NCBI GenBank assembly: GCA_002365025.1
Contig: DEYX01000073.1
Location: 1 to 48,467, forward strand
Source: Hungatella sp. UBA3147
GTDB taxonomy: Bacteria; Bacillota; Clostridia; Lachnospirales; Lachnospiraceae
Reading direction: 5' to 3'
DNA: 48,467 bases
The translations under genes were made by a program, and so were the position numbers. Every line of letters begins with the position of its first letter. Positions within the stretch are counted from its first letter, which is position 1. This document shows positions 25,550-34,307 of this stretch, one piece after another. Under the pieces are notes generated by a model. That model was not told where the DNA came from and searched no databases. It worked only from the letters and a program-made list of their open reading frames with translations.

Positions 25550-26401
25550 TCAGCCTTTTCCTGCGCAGCCACAGGTTATCATCTTTTCTTTCACAAACCG
25601 CTTTACTTTACTGATACCGGCTGAACCATATTTTTTAGGATCAATCGTTTCCGGGTTCTCCTTAAGCACCTCTTTTACCCCTTCACTGTAAGCAATTCTC
25701 AATTCAGTCGCATAATTTACTTTACATATGCCGCGTTCGATTGCCATCTTCACGGTTTCATCCGGCAAACCTGAGGCACCGTGGAGCACCAGCGGTATCG
25801 CAACTGCCCTGGCAATTTCGGATAACCGCTCCAAGTCCAGTTTTGGTTCACCCTTGTAGATACCGTGTGCTGTACCAATAGCTACCGCAAGGGAGTTCAC
25901 GCCGGTCTTCTCGACGAACATTTTCGCTTCTTCCGGATCTGTGTAGGCACTGCCTTCGCCGCCATCTAAATCATCCTCCTTGCCGCCAACCTTCCCAAGT
26001 TCCGCTTCGACCGGTATATTGGAAGGCATACAGGCTTCGACAACTCGTCTGGTTAATTCAATGTTTACTTCAAAAGCCTCATGGGAACCGTCGATCATGA
26101 TCGAAGTATAGCCGGTCCGCAGTGCCTGCATTGCCAGTCTGAAATCAGATCCATGGTCCAGATGGAGGGCCACGGGGACTTCTGCCCGCTCCGCCGCGGT
26201 TTTTACATTTGCCAGATACAAGTCAAGTCCCGCATATTTAACAGTAGAAGGCGTTGTCTGCAAAATCGCCGGGGCATTCAACTCCTCGGCAGCCTGGATT
26301 ACCGCCATGACCATTTCCATATTTTCAACATTAAATGCCCCTACTGCATAACGGCCGTTCCTGGCATCTGACAATATTTGACTAGTTGTTACTAAAGGCA
26401 T
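25550..26401 (-). CDS. Class II (GatY/KbaY-type) ketose-bisphosphate aldolase
   Basis: 283 residues, the usual length for the family. Zinc and substrate motifs are visible: VALHLDHGSDF near 80, VEAELGKVGGKEDD near 130, GTAHGIYKG near 175 and LVLHGASGLP near 205. It cleaves tagatose-1,6- or fructose-1,6-bisphosphate to dihydroxyacetone phosphate and glyceraldehyde-3-phosphate. As the last gene of the PTS operon, after a PfkB kinase and a SIS protein, a tagatose-bisphosphate role is more likely than glycolytic fructose-bisphosphate. A zinc-dependent cytosolic enzyme; stereospecificity cannot be read from sequence. Confidence 0.88.
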   Translation of the reverse strand: MPLVTTSQILSDARNGRYAVGAFNVENMEMVMAVIQAAEELNAPAILQTTPSTVKYAGLDLYLANVKTAAERAEVPVALHLDHGSDFRLAMQALRTGYTSIMIDGSHEAFEVNIELTRRVVEACMPSNIPVEAELGKVGGKEDDLDGGEGSAYTDPEEAKMFVEKTGVNSLAVAIGTAHGIYKGEPKLDLERLSEIARAVAIPLVLHGASGLPDETVKMAIERGICKVNYATELRIAYSEGVKEVLKENPETIDPKKYGSAGISKVKRFVKEKMITCGCAGKG

Positions 26402-26416
26402 ATATTCCCTCTTTCC

Positions 26417-27346
26417 TTATATCCTGCTCACGGTTACACCGTCCAGGATTGTTTCCAGATTCTCTTGTTCAAAATATCCTGTTCTTATTGATAATGCGTT
26501 TGCAGCAGAGACTGCCACAGCATATGACAGACAATCCTCAGAAGCTTTATTCATCTCCAATGCCGCTGCAAATGAAGCCACCATGGAATCTCCGCAGCCA
26601 ACTGTATTGACAGCTTTAATTTTTCCCGGTTTTCCATGATAGACTCCCTCATCACAGACCAACACTGCGCCGTCAGAACCCAAAGATATCAGCACATATT
26701 TTATTCCTATATCATGAAGTTTCTGTGCCCAGATCTTGACATCTTCAATAGAATCAATCTTACAGCCGAACAAATCCTCCAGTTCTTCACGGTTGGGTTT
26801 TACAAGATCTGGTTTTGCCGCCAGTGCAGCTTTTAAGTATTCACCGCTGGTGTCAAGCAAAACAAGCTTATTGGCTTGCTTGGCAATTTTTATTAAATCG
26901 GCATATATTTCTTTACTAAAGCCTATGGGTACACTGCCGGATATGGTAACAATACTTCCCTCTTGTATAACATTACGGAAAAAATTCAGAAACTCCCTCT
27001 GTTCTGCTTCTGTCACCTCAAAACCTGGCTCCAAAAACTCTGTGGAAGTATTATCTTCCGTCAGAATGTTGATGCAGCTTCTGGTTTCACCATTGACATG
27101 GAAGAAATCATGGGCTACGCCATCCTGTTTCAGAAGTTCCAGAAGATAGTCACCATTATATCCGCCGGCAATCCCAGTCGCCTTAACCGGAACCTTGCAC
27201 AAATTTGCCACACGTGCCACATTCAGACCCTTGCCACCGGCACTGTTCCGGCACCCAATCACTCTCATGACTGTCCCTGGATCTACACTTCCGCTGATGG
27301 TATACGCCTTGTCAATGGATGCATTCAATGTTACTGTTATTATCAT
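26417..27346 (-). CDS. PfkB-family 1-phosphofructokinase / tagatose-6-phosphate kinase
   Basis: 309 residues from the ATG at 27346 (MIITVTLNASIDKAY), the conserved start of the family; a GTG 12 bp upstream sits only 3 nt from its GGAG. Motifs: NSAGGKGLNVARV near 37 and the PfkB signature AVNTVGCGDSMVASFAAALE with the catalytic Asp near residue 255. It phosphorylates a ketose phosphate to the bisphosphate used by the adjacent aldolase. By context the substrate is probably tagatose-6-phosphate (LacC-like). The gene lies 9 bp or so after the SIS gene. Confidence 0.88.
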   Translation of the reverse strand: MIITVTLNASIDKAYTISGSVDPGTVMRVIGCRNSAGGKGLNVARVANLCKVPVKATGIAGGYNGDYLLELLKQDGVAHDFFHVNGETRSCINILTEDNTSTEFLEPGFEVTEAEQREFLNFFRNVIQEGSIVTISGSVPIGFSKEIYADLIKIAKQANKLVLLDTSGEYLKAALAAKPDLVKPNREELEDLFGCKIDSIEDVKIWAQKLHDIGIKYVLISLGSDGAVLVCDEGVYHGKPGKIKAVNTVGCGDSMVASFAAALEMNKASEDCLSYAVAVSAANALSIRTGYFEQENLETILDGVTVSRI

Positions 27347-27367
27347 AAGCTCACTCACGCACTCCTA

Positions 27368-28399
27368 TTAAAGCTGAATCCATGGTGCCAGCCCGTCCGG
27401 CTGATCAGGATTCGCCCCGGTCTCTCCAGATTTGAAGTAGGATACCAGCTGGTTAATAGCGAGAAATGGCAGACCCATTACCGGATAGCTCAAGCTTTTG
27501 CCAAAATAAATATTACAGATACCATCCAGCTCCATTGCTTCATTTGTATATACGATAATAGCAGCACCTTTTTTCTTCAGATCCTCCAGCAATGCTTTCT
27601 GCAGCTCAGGAGAATGATCGGATATGGGCATGATGACCAATGTGTCTTTACCGATCATCACCATCGGGCCATGGCGCGAATCCAGCATATGATAATAATT
27701 ACTGGGCAGCTGGCAGATTTCTTTAAATGTCAGTGAACCCTCTTCACAAACACCACTGAGTTCGGCATCCCCCAATACGACGGCATGGTTCCACGGAAGC
27801 TCCGCAATCTTTTGGAGCTCTGCTTCCCACTGTTTTAAGTATTCGTCACCATGGCTGACCACCAGTTGCAGATCTTCCAACTGGGCCTGATTTTCTGACA
27901 ACGTTCCGACTATATAGAGCCATGCAAAATACAGACAGGAGACCGTCCTGGTCTGGCATACACTATTATCAAAAGCCCAGGGCATTGTCAATGTGAGATC
28001 ACTGATCCTGCTGGCCGTTGAATCTTCTTTGCATACAATCGAAATCACCTGTATCTTGCAGATTTCCCGCATTTTGGTCACTGCTTGAATGATTTCAGTT
28101 GTTTCACCGGAACGGGATATGGCCACAACGATGGCGTTTTCAAAGATTGCCCGATAGCGTTCACCATGAATGAGCACGTCACCGGCAGCCATCGCAAGAC
28201 CCACTCGCTTTAAGCTTGTCATAGTATTCTGGGCATAGGATTTCGCTATGGAATAGCTGGATCCGCAGCCCAAAAAGATAATATTGCTATCTGAATTGTC
28301 GGCCAAAATCTTCTTGATTTTATCTATGTATCCAGACAGATACTCTTTTGTCTGTCCCATGGATGTATATTGTTCTCTGATTTCCTGCAGCGTGAGCAT
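27368..28399 (-). CDS. SIS-domain sugar isomerase/deaminase (AgaS/GlmS-isomerase-like)
   Basis: 343 residues with two SIS domains. The first carries IIFLGCGSSYSIAKSYA and VVAISRSGETTEIIQAV; the second carries VVLGDAELSGVCEEGSLTF and HMLDSRHGPMVMI. The end GANPDQPDGLAPWIQL is typical of this subgroup. AgaS-type proteins convert galactosamine-6-phosphate to tagatose-6-phosphate with release of ammonia. Next to a PfkB kinase and GatY-type aldolase that route is coherent, but no N-acetyl deacetylase is present, so the substrate may be a free amino sugar or a fructosamine-like compound. Good RBS AAGGTG. Confidence 0.8.
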   Translation of the reverse strand: MLTLQEIREQYTSMGQTKEYLSGYIDKIKKILADNSDSNIIFLGCGSSYSIAKSYAQNTMTSLKRVGLAMAAGDVLIHGERYRAIFENAIVVAISRSGETTEIIQAVTKMREICKIQVISIVCKEDSTASRISDLTLTMPWAFDNSVCQTRTVSCLYFAWLYIVGTLSENQAQLEDLQLVVSHGDEYLKQWEAELQKIAELPWNHAVVLGDAELSGVCEEGSLTFKEICQLPSNYYHMLDSRHGPMVMIGKDTLVIMPISDHSPELQKALLEDLKKKGAAIIVYTNEAMELDGICNIYFGKSLSYPVMGLPFLAINQLVSYFKSGETGANPDQPDGLAPWIQL

Positions 28400-28419
28400 T
28401 TAAATCACCTTGATTGGAA

Positions 28420-28863
28420 TTATATTCCATCTTCCCTTTCATTATTTGTTGTTTTCACAAACGGAGCGGGAACAAAGCAGTTAATGCTTTCTCTTCCCTT
28501 CAAAATCATGCTGTGTGTAAGTTCTTTTAATGTCATACCCTCTCCCTCAAAAATACCGGCAATCACCATCGGGAAGTTGCACCCAGATATTACCTCTATA
28601 TTTAATTGGGGATTTTTCATTTTTATCATTACCGACTGGTTATAAGGCGAACCACCTGTCAGGTCAGATAAAATCAGGATTTCTTCATAATCTTTCTGAA
28701 GTTCCTCCAAGGCATTAAGTAATTTTTCCTCTAAATCATCTGTGTTGTAGGACTCAAGGAAATCCACACCAACCAGCCGGTTGGTCCTCCCTGCCACCAA
28801 CCCGACTGCTGAAATGATCCCTGATGCAAAATTCCCATGTCCTGTGATCAAAAAGCCTGTCAT
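28420..28863 (-). CDS. PTS mannose-family IIA component
   Basis: 147 residues from the ATG at 28863 (MTGFLITGHG), with AGAGG six bases upstream; a TTG 18 bp earlier is in frame. The phosphorylated His is H9 in LITGHGNFASG. DLTGGSPYN is the conserved Thr-Gly-Gly segment near 68. It passes phosphate from HPr to the IIB component. It is separate from IIB, as in Aga-type systems, and lies between the HAD and SIS genes. Confidence 0.9.
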   Translation of the reverse strand: MTGFLITGHGNFASGIISAVGLVAGRTNRLVGVDFLESYNTDDLEEKLLNALEELQKDYEEILILSDLTGGSPYNQSVMIKMKNPQLNIEVISGCNFPMVIAGIFEGEGMTLKELTHSMILKGRESINCFVPAPFVKTTNNEREDGI

Positions 28864-28893
28864 AAAACGCCTCTTCTCCAATTAATAATCCGC

Positions 28894-29766
28894 TTAATAG
28901 TTTGCGGTAATATACCGTATCGCATCTGCCACAGCATCATCGGCATTGCTCCTGGTAATAAATTCACTGATTGCCCTCACTTCATTCGCTGCATTGGCCG
29001 GAGACATGGCAACAGCTGATTCCCGAAGCATAGAAATATCATTCATTCCATCGCCGATTGATGCCACATTTTCCCTACTCATATGCCGCAATTGTGTGAG
29101 ATACTTAATTGCCGCAGCTTTTGAACAATTACGCCCGATAATATCCACCGTATGATCAGTAGATAACAGGGCGGTTACATTGTCAAATCCGCTAATAAAC
29201 TCCCTGACTGTTCTGATCACCTCAGGATCAAATGTATGAACTGAAATCATATAACAGGAATTTCCATCTGCGAAATAACTGTTGAGGTCAGGTACGATTT
29301 CAACTCCCACCTGGGACAGCATTTCTTCCCTCATATAGGTAACTTGGGCCGGTGAGACCAGAGAGCCTCTTTGCTTTAAGCTTTCCGATTCTTTCTCCAG
29401 CAGTTCTTCCCAGTTTTCAGGTATCAGATAGCTCCTGCTTGTACTGATCGCATAACAAATACGATGTTCTTCCATGAAATTGATTATTCCATCCAGGCCT
29501 TCTGTCGGAAGCCAGCGGCCATAAATCTGCTCCTGACGGCTATTAAATATACATGCACCATTGTTGGAAATAATATCCGGATAGATCTGGCTTTGACGGC
29601 AGATTTCATATGCATCACAATAGATCCGCCCTGTTGCAATCACGAACTCGATGCCGGCATGTTCCAGACTCCGTATCGCGGCCGCATTCTTCTCACTGAT
29701 TCGGAAATCAAGTCCCAGCAATGTGCCATCCATATCGCTGACAAACATTTTTATCTTATTACCCAT
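28894..29766 (-). CDS. Cof-type HAD hydrolase (sugar phosphatase)
   Basis: 290 residues. Motif I is FVSDMDGTLLGLD with nucleophile D10 and acid/base D12 approximately. Motif II is VIATGR, and motif IV GDGMNDISML near 240. The large cap domain (about 85-205) is the C2B Cof type. Such enzymes dephosphorylate sugar phosphates or cofactors. Position between IIA and IID suggests detoxification of sugar-phosphate intermediates of this pathway; substrate unknown. Confidence 0.88.
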   Translation of the reverse strand: MGNKIKMFVSDMDGTLLGLDFRISEKNAAAIRSLEHAGIEFVIATGRIYCDAYEICRQSQIYPDIISNNGACIFNSRQEQIYGRWLPTEGLDGIINFMEEHRICYAISTSRSYLIPENWEELLEKESESLKQRGSLVSPAQVTYMREEMLSQVGVEIVPDLNSYFADGNSCYMISVHTFDPEVIRTVREFISGFDNVTALLSTDHTVDIIGRNCSKAAAIKYLTQLRHMSRENVASIGDGMNDISMLRESAVAMSPANAANEVRAISEFITRSNADDAVADAIRYITANY

Positions 29767-29770
29767 GTTT

Positions 29771-30586
29771 TTACAGAATCCCCAGGAATGATAAAATAAT
29801 CGATAAAATAAATGTACTGATAATCAGGATAACGGGACTGGTTTTCTTTTTCACCAGCAAATAGTATAAAAAGAAGACATAGCCAAATGGCAGAATGTTG
29901 GGGAAAATCTTATCTAAAAAGTCTGCCTGGAGTGAGACTGTTGTAAATTCATTTACAACAATTTCCGGTAATAGCGTAATATTTACATAGGATGCGATCA
30001 ATCCACCGATCACGGTACAGCCCAGAACAGTTGCCGCTTTACCGATCAGTGTGGACGTTTCTTTGATCGTTATGATTGCTTTTGTTCCAAGATTATATCC
30101 CAGATGGGTCCAGACGATCCGCAGCAGGAAGACCATCAAATAAAAAGCGAAAAACAAAATCGGACCAAGGATACTGTTGTTCAGCGCCATAGAGGAACAG
30201 ATTCCGGCCATAATCGGCAGTATGGTAAACCAGAAGATAGCATCACCGATCCCGGCAAGGGGCGCAAACAAAGCAACTTTCAAACCTTTGATGGTGGCTC
30301 TGTCCTCCTTAGCCTCTTCCAGAGAGATGAGCAGTCCCATTAAAAATCCAACTAAGTTAGGATGGGTGTTAATAAACTCCAAATTATCCTGCATCGCTGC
30401 TGAAAGGCCCTCTTTGTCATCTTTATAGATCTTCTTCAAAAGCGGCAGCTGGGATACTAAAAAACCGCCGGCCTGCATTCTTTCATAGTTAAAACTGGCC
30501 TGCAAAAATGTTGAGAGAAGGCCAAGCTTTGTGATATCTTGCTTTGTCACAACTTTGCTGGAATTGTTATTAGATGCCATCTTCAT
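29771..30586 (-). CDS. PTS mannose-family IID component
   Basis: 271 residues. The N-terminal part carries LLSTFLQASFNYERMQAGGF, typical of EIID, then KGLKVALFAPLAGIGDAIFW. Several C-terminal membrane helices follow (IVWTHLGYNLG, VLGCTVIGGLIASYV, FGYVFFLYYLLVKKK). It overlaps the IIC gene by 17 bp. With IIC it forms the membrane channel of the transporter. Confidence 0.93.
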   Translation of the reverse strand: MKMASNNNSSKVVTKQDITKLGLLSTFLQASFNYERMQAGGFLVSQLPLLKKIYKDDKEGLSAAMQDNLEFINTHPNLVGFLMGLLISLEEAKEDRATIKGLKVALFAPLAGIGDAIFWFTILPIMAGICSSMALNNSILGPILFFAFYLMVFLLRIVWTHLGYNLGTKAIITIKETSTLIGKAATVLGCTVIGGLIASYVNITLLPEIVVNEFTTVSLQADFLDKIFPNILPFGYVFFLYYLLVKKKTSPVILIISTFILSIILSFLGIL

Positions 30587-31358
30587 CGTCCTCCTCTACT
30601 ACACTTACAGTTTTCATCATGACTTTACCTTTTTCAGTGTTATAAGTCATGAGTGCAAATGCCACACCGACAATCGCAACAGGCAATAAATTGGAGTATG
30701 TAAGGAAACAGGAAATCACAAACCCAATTAACAGATAAGGCATAAATTCTCTTTTCAGCATTACCTTTAGCAGCATAGCAAAACCAACGGCCGGCAGAAT
30801 GCCCCCTGCCACTTCAAATCCATGTGTCAGCCATACCGGCATTGCTGTAACCAATGCTTTCATCGCATCCTGGGCGATATAGGCACTGAGGAATACAACC
30901 AATGCATATAAAAATGTAATGATACAGGTACAGATAATATTTATCCTGACAATTTTATCCGTGTCCGCTTCTTCCGCTGCACGATCTGCACCTTTCATAA
31001 ACAATGAAAAACTGGAATAACAAAACAGGATCACATACTGCATTAAAAAGCTGAAAGGCAATGACAGCGCCATCGCGGCAGTCGCCTCAACCTTTGTCGT
31101 ATAAGCGAGGACTACGGTCATAACTCCTGCTAAGATTGGGTTCGGAGGCTGTGTACCTCCGGCCGGCGTTAAGCCTGCAAATGCCAGTTCCGTAATACCC
31201 CCAGCCAATAGCCCCAGCTGCAGATCACCTAAAATAAAACCGGCAAGCGTACATACAATAATCGGCCTGAAGATGAAAAAGCTCTCCAGCCAAAAATCAA
31301 TTCCTACAATTGCTGTCATTAGCGCAAGGCTAATTCCCTGGCCAAATGTAATCGCCAT
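30570..31358 (-). CDS. PTS mannose/sorbose-family IIC component
   Basis: 262 residues, strongly hydrophobic. The motif FAGLTPAGGTQPPNPILAGV near 60 is the hallmark of EIIC of the mannose family. RBS AGGAGAGG. It recognises and translocates the sugar. The Aga-like neighbours suggest an amino sugar or galactose-type hexosamine, though specificity cannot be read from this sequence. Confidence 0.93.
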   Translation of the reverse strand: MAITFGQGISLALMTAIVGIDFWLESFFIFRPIIVCTLAGFILGDLQLGLLAGGITELAFAGLTPAGGTQPPNPILAGVMTVVLAYTTKVEATAAMALSLPFSFLMQYVILFCYSSFSLFMKGADRAAEEADTDKIVRINIICTCIITFLYALVVFLSAYIAQDAMKALVTAMPVWLTHGFEVAGGILPAVGFAMLLKVMLKREFMPYLLIGFVISCFLTYSNLLPVAIVGVAFALMTYNTEKGKVMMKTVSVVEEDDEDGI

Positions 31359-31375
31359 AATTATTTCCTCTCCTT

Positions 31376-31852
31376 CTACAGATTGATGGTTTGCTTTGGA
31401 TCACCGGGAACATCCTGGATATAGAGGTTAACACCGGCATTTTTGATCGCAGCGAAACTTGCCATATCATCATCATTTACATAGACTTTTTTACTGATCT
31501 GACGCTTTCCTTTTTCAAAGTGCATATTTCCCACATTCACTTCTTTAATCGGAACCCCACCTTCAATGAGCTGCTGCACCACCTGCGGTGTCTTGCAGAC
31601 AATAAAGATCTTCTGTTTTGCTGATGCCTTGCCTATGATCGCAATTGTCTTTGCGATAGTAAAAAAGCGGATACCAGCACCTGATGAATCTGCCGTCGCG
31701 GTCATAAGCTGTTGGGACAGCTCATTTTCTGATGATTCATCATCCGCAACGAGGATCAGATTTGCCCCCAGAGACATCGTCCATGTAACACCTACCTGCC
31801 CATGCACCAATCTGTTATCAATTCTTGTTAACAAAATGTTCGGTTCTCCCAT
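31376..31852 (-). CDS. PTS mannose-family IIB component
   Basis: 158 residues from the ATG at 31852 (MGEPNILLTRIDNRLVHGQV), which has GGGAGTG upstream; a longer start at 31909 lacks one. The phosphorylated His is H17 in DNRLVHGQVGV. It transfers phosphate to the incoming sugar. First structural gene of the operon, following the promoter at 31945-31973. Confidence 0.92.
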   Translation of the reverse strand: MGEPNILLTRIDNRLVHGQVGVTWTMSLGANLILVADDESSENELSQQLMTATADSSGAGIRFFTIAKTIAIIGKASAKQKIFIVCKTPQVVQQLIEGGVPIKEVNVGNMHFEKGKRQISKKVYVNDDDMASFAAIKNAGVNLYIQDVPGDPKQTINL

Positions 31853-31944
31853 ATCTTCACTCCCATCCATGCGTTTTACAGCACACATTAACTCTTTTAA
31901 ACATTTCAAACAAATGCCGGCTTAAATATTTTGTTTGTACCGTC

Positions 31945-31973
31945 ATATTATCCTATTTTTACTTATTTTTCAA
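31945..31973 (-). promoter_or_regulatory. Promoter of the PTS operon
   Basis: Minus strand: -35 TTGAAA (31968-31973), 17-bp spacer, -10 TAATAT (31945-31950). It lies between the terminator of the regulator gene and the IIB gene, about 90 bp before the start codon. I see no clear palindromic GntR operator; regulator binding close by is expected. Confidence 0.75.
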
Positions 31974-32016
31974 CAAATTATCAGAATAAAGCCCAATACA
32001 TAGATTGGTACTAACT

Positions 32017-32064
32017 AAAAACAGGCAACTTGCACAATCATCATTTGATTATGCAAGCTGCCTG
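32017..32064 (-). terminator. Terminator after the GntR regulator gene
   Basis: Arms of 19 bases (32022-32040 and 32046-32064) pair with two G-U wobbles in the minus-strand RNA, loop AATGA, followed by TTTTT. It separates the regulator transcript from the PTS operon. Confidence 0.92.
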
Positions 32065-32093
32065 CTAAAGCTCATATACATCAACGCCTGGAT

Positions 32094-32807
32094 TTACAGT
32101 GTTAAATTTACTGTAAATGAGTATTTATCTCCCCGTACAATGGATAGAGTATATTCGATAATAGAGTGATTTTCATAGCTGAAACGCTCAAGGAACATAC
32201 AGGGTGTTGTCGTAGGGATTTTAAGCAAATCCCGTTCCCTGGCATTGGGATTGACCGGACGGAAAGATTCAACGGCTCTGTCCATGTGAAACCCATAGGT
32301 ATTTCTTAAATACTCATAGAGAGAACCACGGTTCTCCAAAAATGAGATATCGATGGAGTGAAATCTTTCCTGGGGCAGATATGTTGTCTCCAACATTAAC
32401 GGATATTCTTTCGCTGAACGCAGACGCACAAGTTTGTGGAACATCGCCCCCTGGGGAAAAGCTAATTTTTTTGCAAGGGCATGATCAATCCGGATCAATT
32501 CATATTCGACAATGTGGTTATAGATAACAATGTTGGAATTTTTAAGTTCATCTGTAAAAGAATAAAATTTTGTCAATGGCTGCTCAAACACTTGCGGTCT
32601 GACAAATGAACCGTTATTGGGAAGCGTATAGATATATCCTTCTGCCTTTAATTTGTCCAGGGCACGACGAACGGTCGCCCGGCTGACATGATATTTTTCA
32701 CATATCACCCGCTCGGCAGGCAATGGTGAATTTTCATCATACTCAAAAGACCGGATCCCCTCCAGGATCTTTTGGTACACATGTAAATAAAGTGCATCTG
32801 ACTGCAT
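32094..32807 (-). CDS. GntR/HutC-family transcriptional regulator
   Basis: 237 residues. Winged helix-turn-helix at about 10-72 (SPLPAERVICEKYHVSRATV, GYIYTLPNNGSFV). A UTRA (HutC-type) ligand-binding domain spans about 95-235 (FHKLVRLRSAKEYPLMLETT). RBS GAGGGGG. HutC-family members of this kind respond to sugar phosphates. It is transcribed in the same direction as, and just upstream of, the PTS operon it probably represses. Confidence 0.92.
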   Translation of the reverse strand: MQSDALYLHVYQKILEGIRSFEYDENSPLPAERVICEKYHVSRATVRRALDKLKAEGYIYTLPNNGSFVRPQVFEQPLTKFYSFTDELKNSNIVIYNHIVEYELIRIDHALAKKLAFPQGAMFHKLVRLRSAKEYPLMLETTYLPQERFHSIDISFLENRGSLYEYLRNTYGFHMDRAVESFRPVNPNARERDLLKIPTTTPCMFLERFSYENHSIIEYTLSIVRGDKYSFTVNLTL

Positions 32808-33043
32808 GGTTTACCCCCTCTTAAATCAACTGAGTATCTATAGGACAACGTTACCGGTGGCCTTAGTTTAAATGATATACCTGACACTCTTTACAGAAGC
32901 AAATCTTTTTTTCAGGTCCCGATCGCCTCCAACCAGGCCTGAGTTTTAATTCATCTATATGTTAACATGATTTTCAGACTGTTGCAATTTAATCTGCCCT
33001 GATAAAAATTAATCAAGAATATCAGGTAACTTTTTCCGGCTAC
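32808..33043. other. Intergenic, promoter region of the GntR gene
   Basis: No gene seen on either strand. It must hold the regulator's own promoter on the minus strand (no consensus pair is obvious) and ends in a plus-strand terminator without a parent gene. Confidence 0.4.
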
Positions 33044-33084
33044 TGCAGCGCCTGAAGTGCTGCACCATTGGCCTGATTTTTTTT
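33044..33084 (+). terminator. Orphan plus-strand terminator
   Basis: Stem of 8 bp (33044-33051 with 33057-33064, one G-U) with loop CTGAA, partly extended by GGC/GCC outside, then eight T (33077-33084). No plus-strand gene lies upstream, so it may end a small RNA or be left from a deleted gene. Confidence 0.6.
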
Positions 33085-33169
33085 ATAGTGCTTTTTCATA
33101 TTTGTAATTTAATATTTTATGGTATATACTCAGATAAAACAAATATGTATTCATATGATGAAGGGAACT

Positions 33170-33305
33170 ATGAATCATTTAGGAACGGTACAGATAGAAA
33201 CAGGAAGAAGCTGAACGTATACTGTCAGATTGGATTCATCGTTATTCAGACAGTAAATTTTATCAATGGGCAATCGTATTATTTTATACTTTATACATTA
33301 GATAA
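33170..33305 (+). pseudogene. Decayed GNAT acetyltransferase
   Basis: With RBS AAGGGAA, the first ORF reads MNHLGTVQIETGRS then stops at 33212. In the next frame the sequence continues AERILSDWIHRYSDSKFYQW and stops at 33303. Both parts match the N-terminal third of GNAT acetyltransferases of the type with ..GTVxIETERL.. and ..VLSDWIxxYxDxxFYQWAI... The segment between and the whole acetyl-CoA domain are missing. A remnant, not functional. Confidence 0.7.
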
Positions 33306-33373
33306 AAGAGAGCAGACCCGGTAAAGTATTTGTTTCTCGTCTGTGGTATATTGTTTTAGAGAGAGGAATCTAT

Positions 33374-34282
33374 ATGTACGCATGGGAAGCCATACAAAAA
33401 ACTCTGAACCACATCGAAGAACATCTCAGTGAAGAAATCCACATCGAAGATCTGGCAGAAACTGCCGTATTGTCACTGTTTTATTATCAGAGACTATTCA
33501 CACGTTTGGTAAAAACATCGGTTCGGGATTATATTAAATTGCGCCGGTTGGCAAAATCTCTCCCGATGCTACGAGATAAAGAAAACCGCATTATCGACAT
33601 TGCAATGGAATTCGGTTTTGGCAGTCACGTAACTTTTACGCGCGCTTTTAAAGAAACCTATGGGATTACCCCTTCACAGTACCGGGATAAACCGATTGGC
33701 TTACAGAATTTTGATAAACCCGATTTATCGCTTGGTTATATTGTGGTTGATGAGGGTGTACCGTTGATCAGTGATGGATTGGTTTTGGAAATGAACCGTA
33801 AATTTCTTGAAGAACCAATTAACTTTCTTGGTGTTACAGGATATTATCCATTCAAATATGGTAAAATGTTCGGCGAAAGAACCGGCGTTGACACGGTTGG
33901 CGAGATATGGGACAGGTTTTTTAGGGCTCTTCCGAATATCTCACATATCTCAGAGGGGCGCAGGGTTGGTATTTCTTATCACGGCGATGCACCAGACGGT
34001 TATTCGAGTTATTTTGTTGGTGCAGAGGTTAAAAAAGACGAGAAAAACCCTGAATTTACAAGTTGGCAACTCCCCATACGGGAGTATGTCGTCTGCGGCT
34101 TTGAATCAGAAAATCATGAACAGATGATAATTGGTCTGGGTAAGGCGATGAAATACACTCGGTTTTGGCTTAAAAAGCACAATCTGATTGCCGATGGTTT
34201 TTTCCCTGAGATGTACTATAAAAGTGCGTCCGACATCTCTTATGTAGAATTGTGGATTCCTTTTAAGATACGAGAAAAATAA
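33374..34282 (+). CDS. AraC-family regulator with GyrI-like domain
   Basis: 302 residues. The N-terminal double helix-turn-helix of AraC type spans about 8-108 (EEIHIEDLAETAVLSLFYYQ, FGFGSHVTFTRAFKETYGIT). A GyrI/effector-binding domain spans about 130-300 (YVVCGFESENHEQMI, GFFPEMYYK). Such regulators bind small hydrophobic drugs or metabolites. RBS GAGAGGAA. It lies 25 bp before a flavin-binding-fold gene on the same strand and may regulate it. Confidence 0.92.
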   Translation: MYAWEAIQKTLNHIEEHLSEEIHIEDLAETAVLSLFYYQRLFTRLVKTSVRDYIKLRRLAKSLPMLRDKENRIIDIAMEFGFGSHVTFTRAFKETYGITPSQYRDKPIGLQNFDKPDLSLGYIVVDEGVPLISDGLVLEMNRKFLEEPINFLGVTGYYPFKYGKMFGERTGVDTVGEIWDRFFRALPNISHISEGRRVGISYHGDAPDGYSSYFVGAEVKKDEKNPEFTSWQLPIREYVVCGFESENHEQMIIGLGKAMKYTRFWLKKHNLIADGFFPEMYYKSASDISYVELWIPFKIREK

Positions 34283-34307
34283 ATAATGAATGTTGGAGGA
34301 AAATCAA

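Noticed and set aside
26963..27736. Plus-strand reading frame of 257 codons
   Set aside because: Lies opposite the PfkB and SIS genes, which have clear family motifs; no protein-like features.
33088..33324. 78-codon plus-strand reading frame as a gene
   Set aside because: The decayed GNAT reading in the other two frames explains this stretch better; no RBS at 33088.
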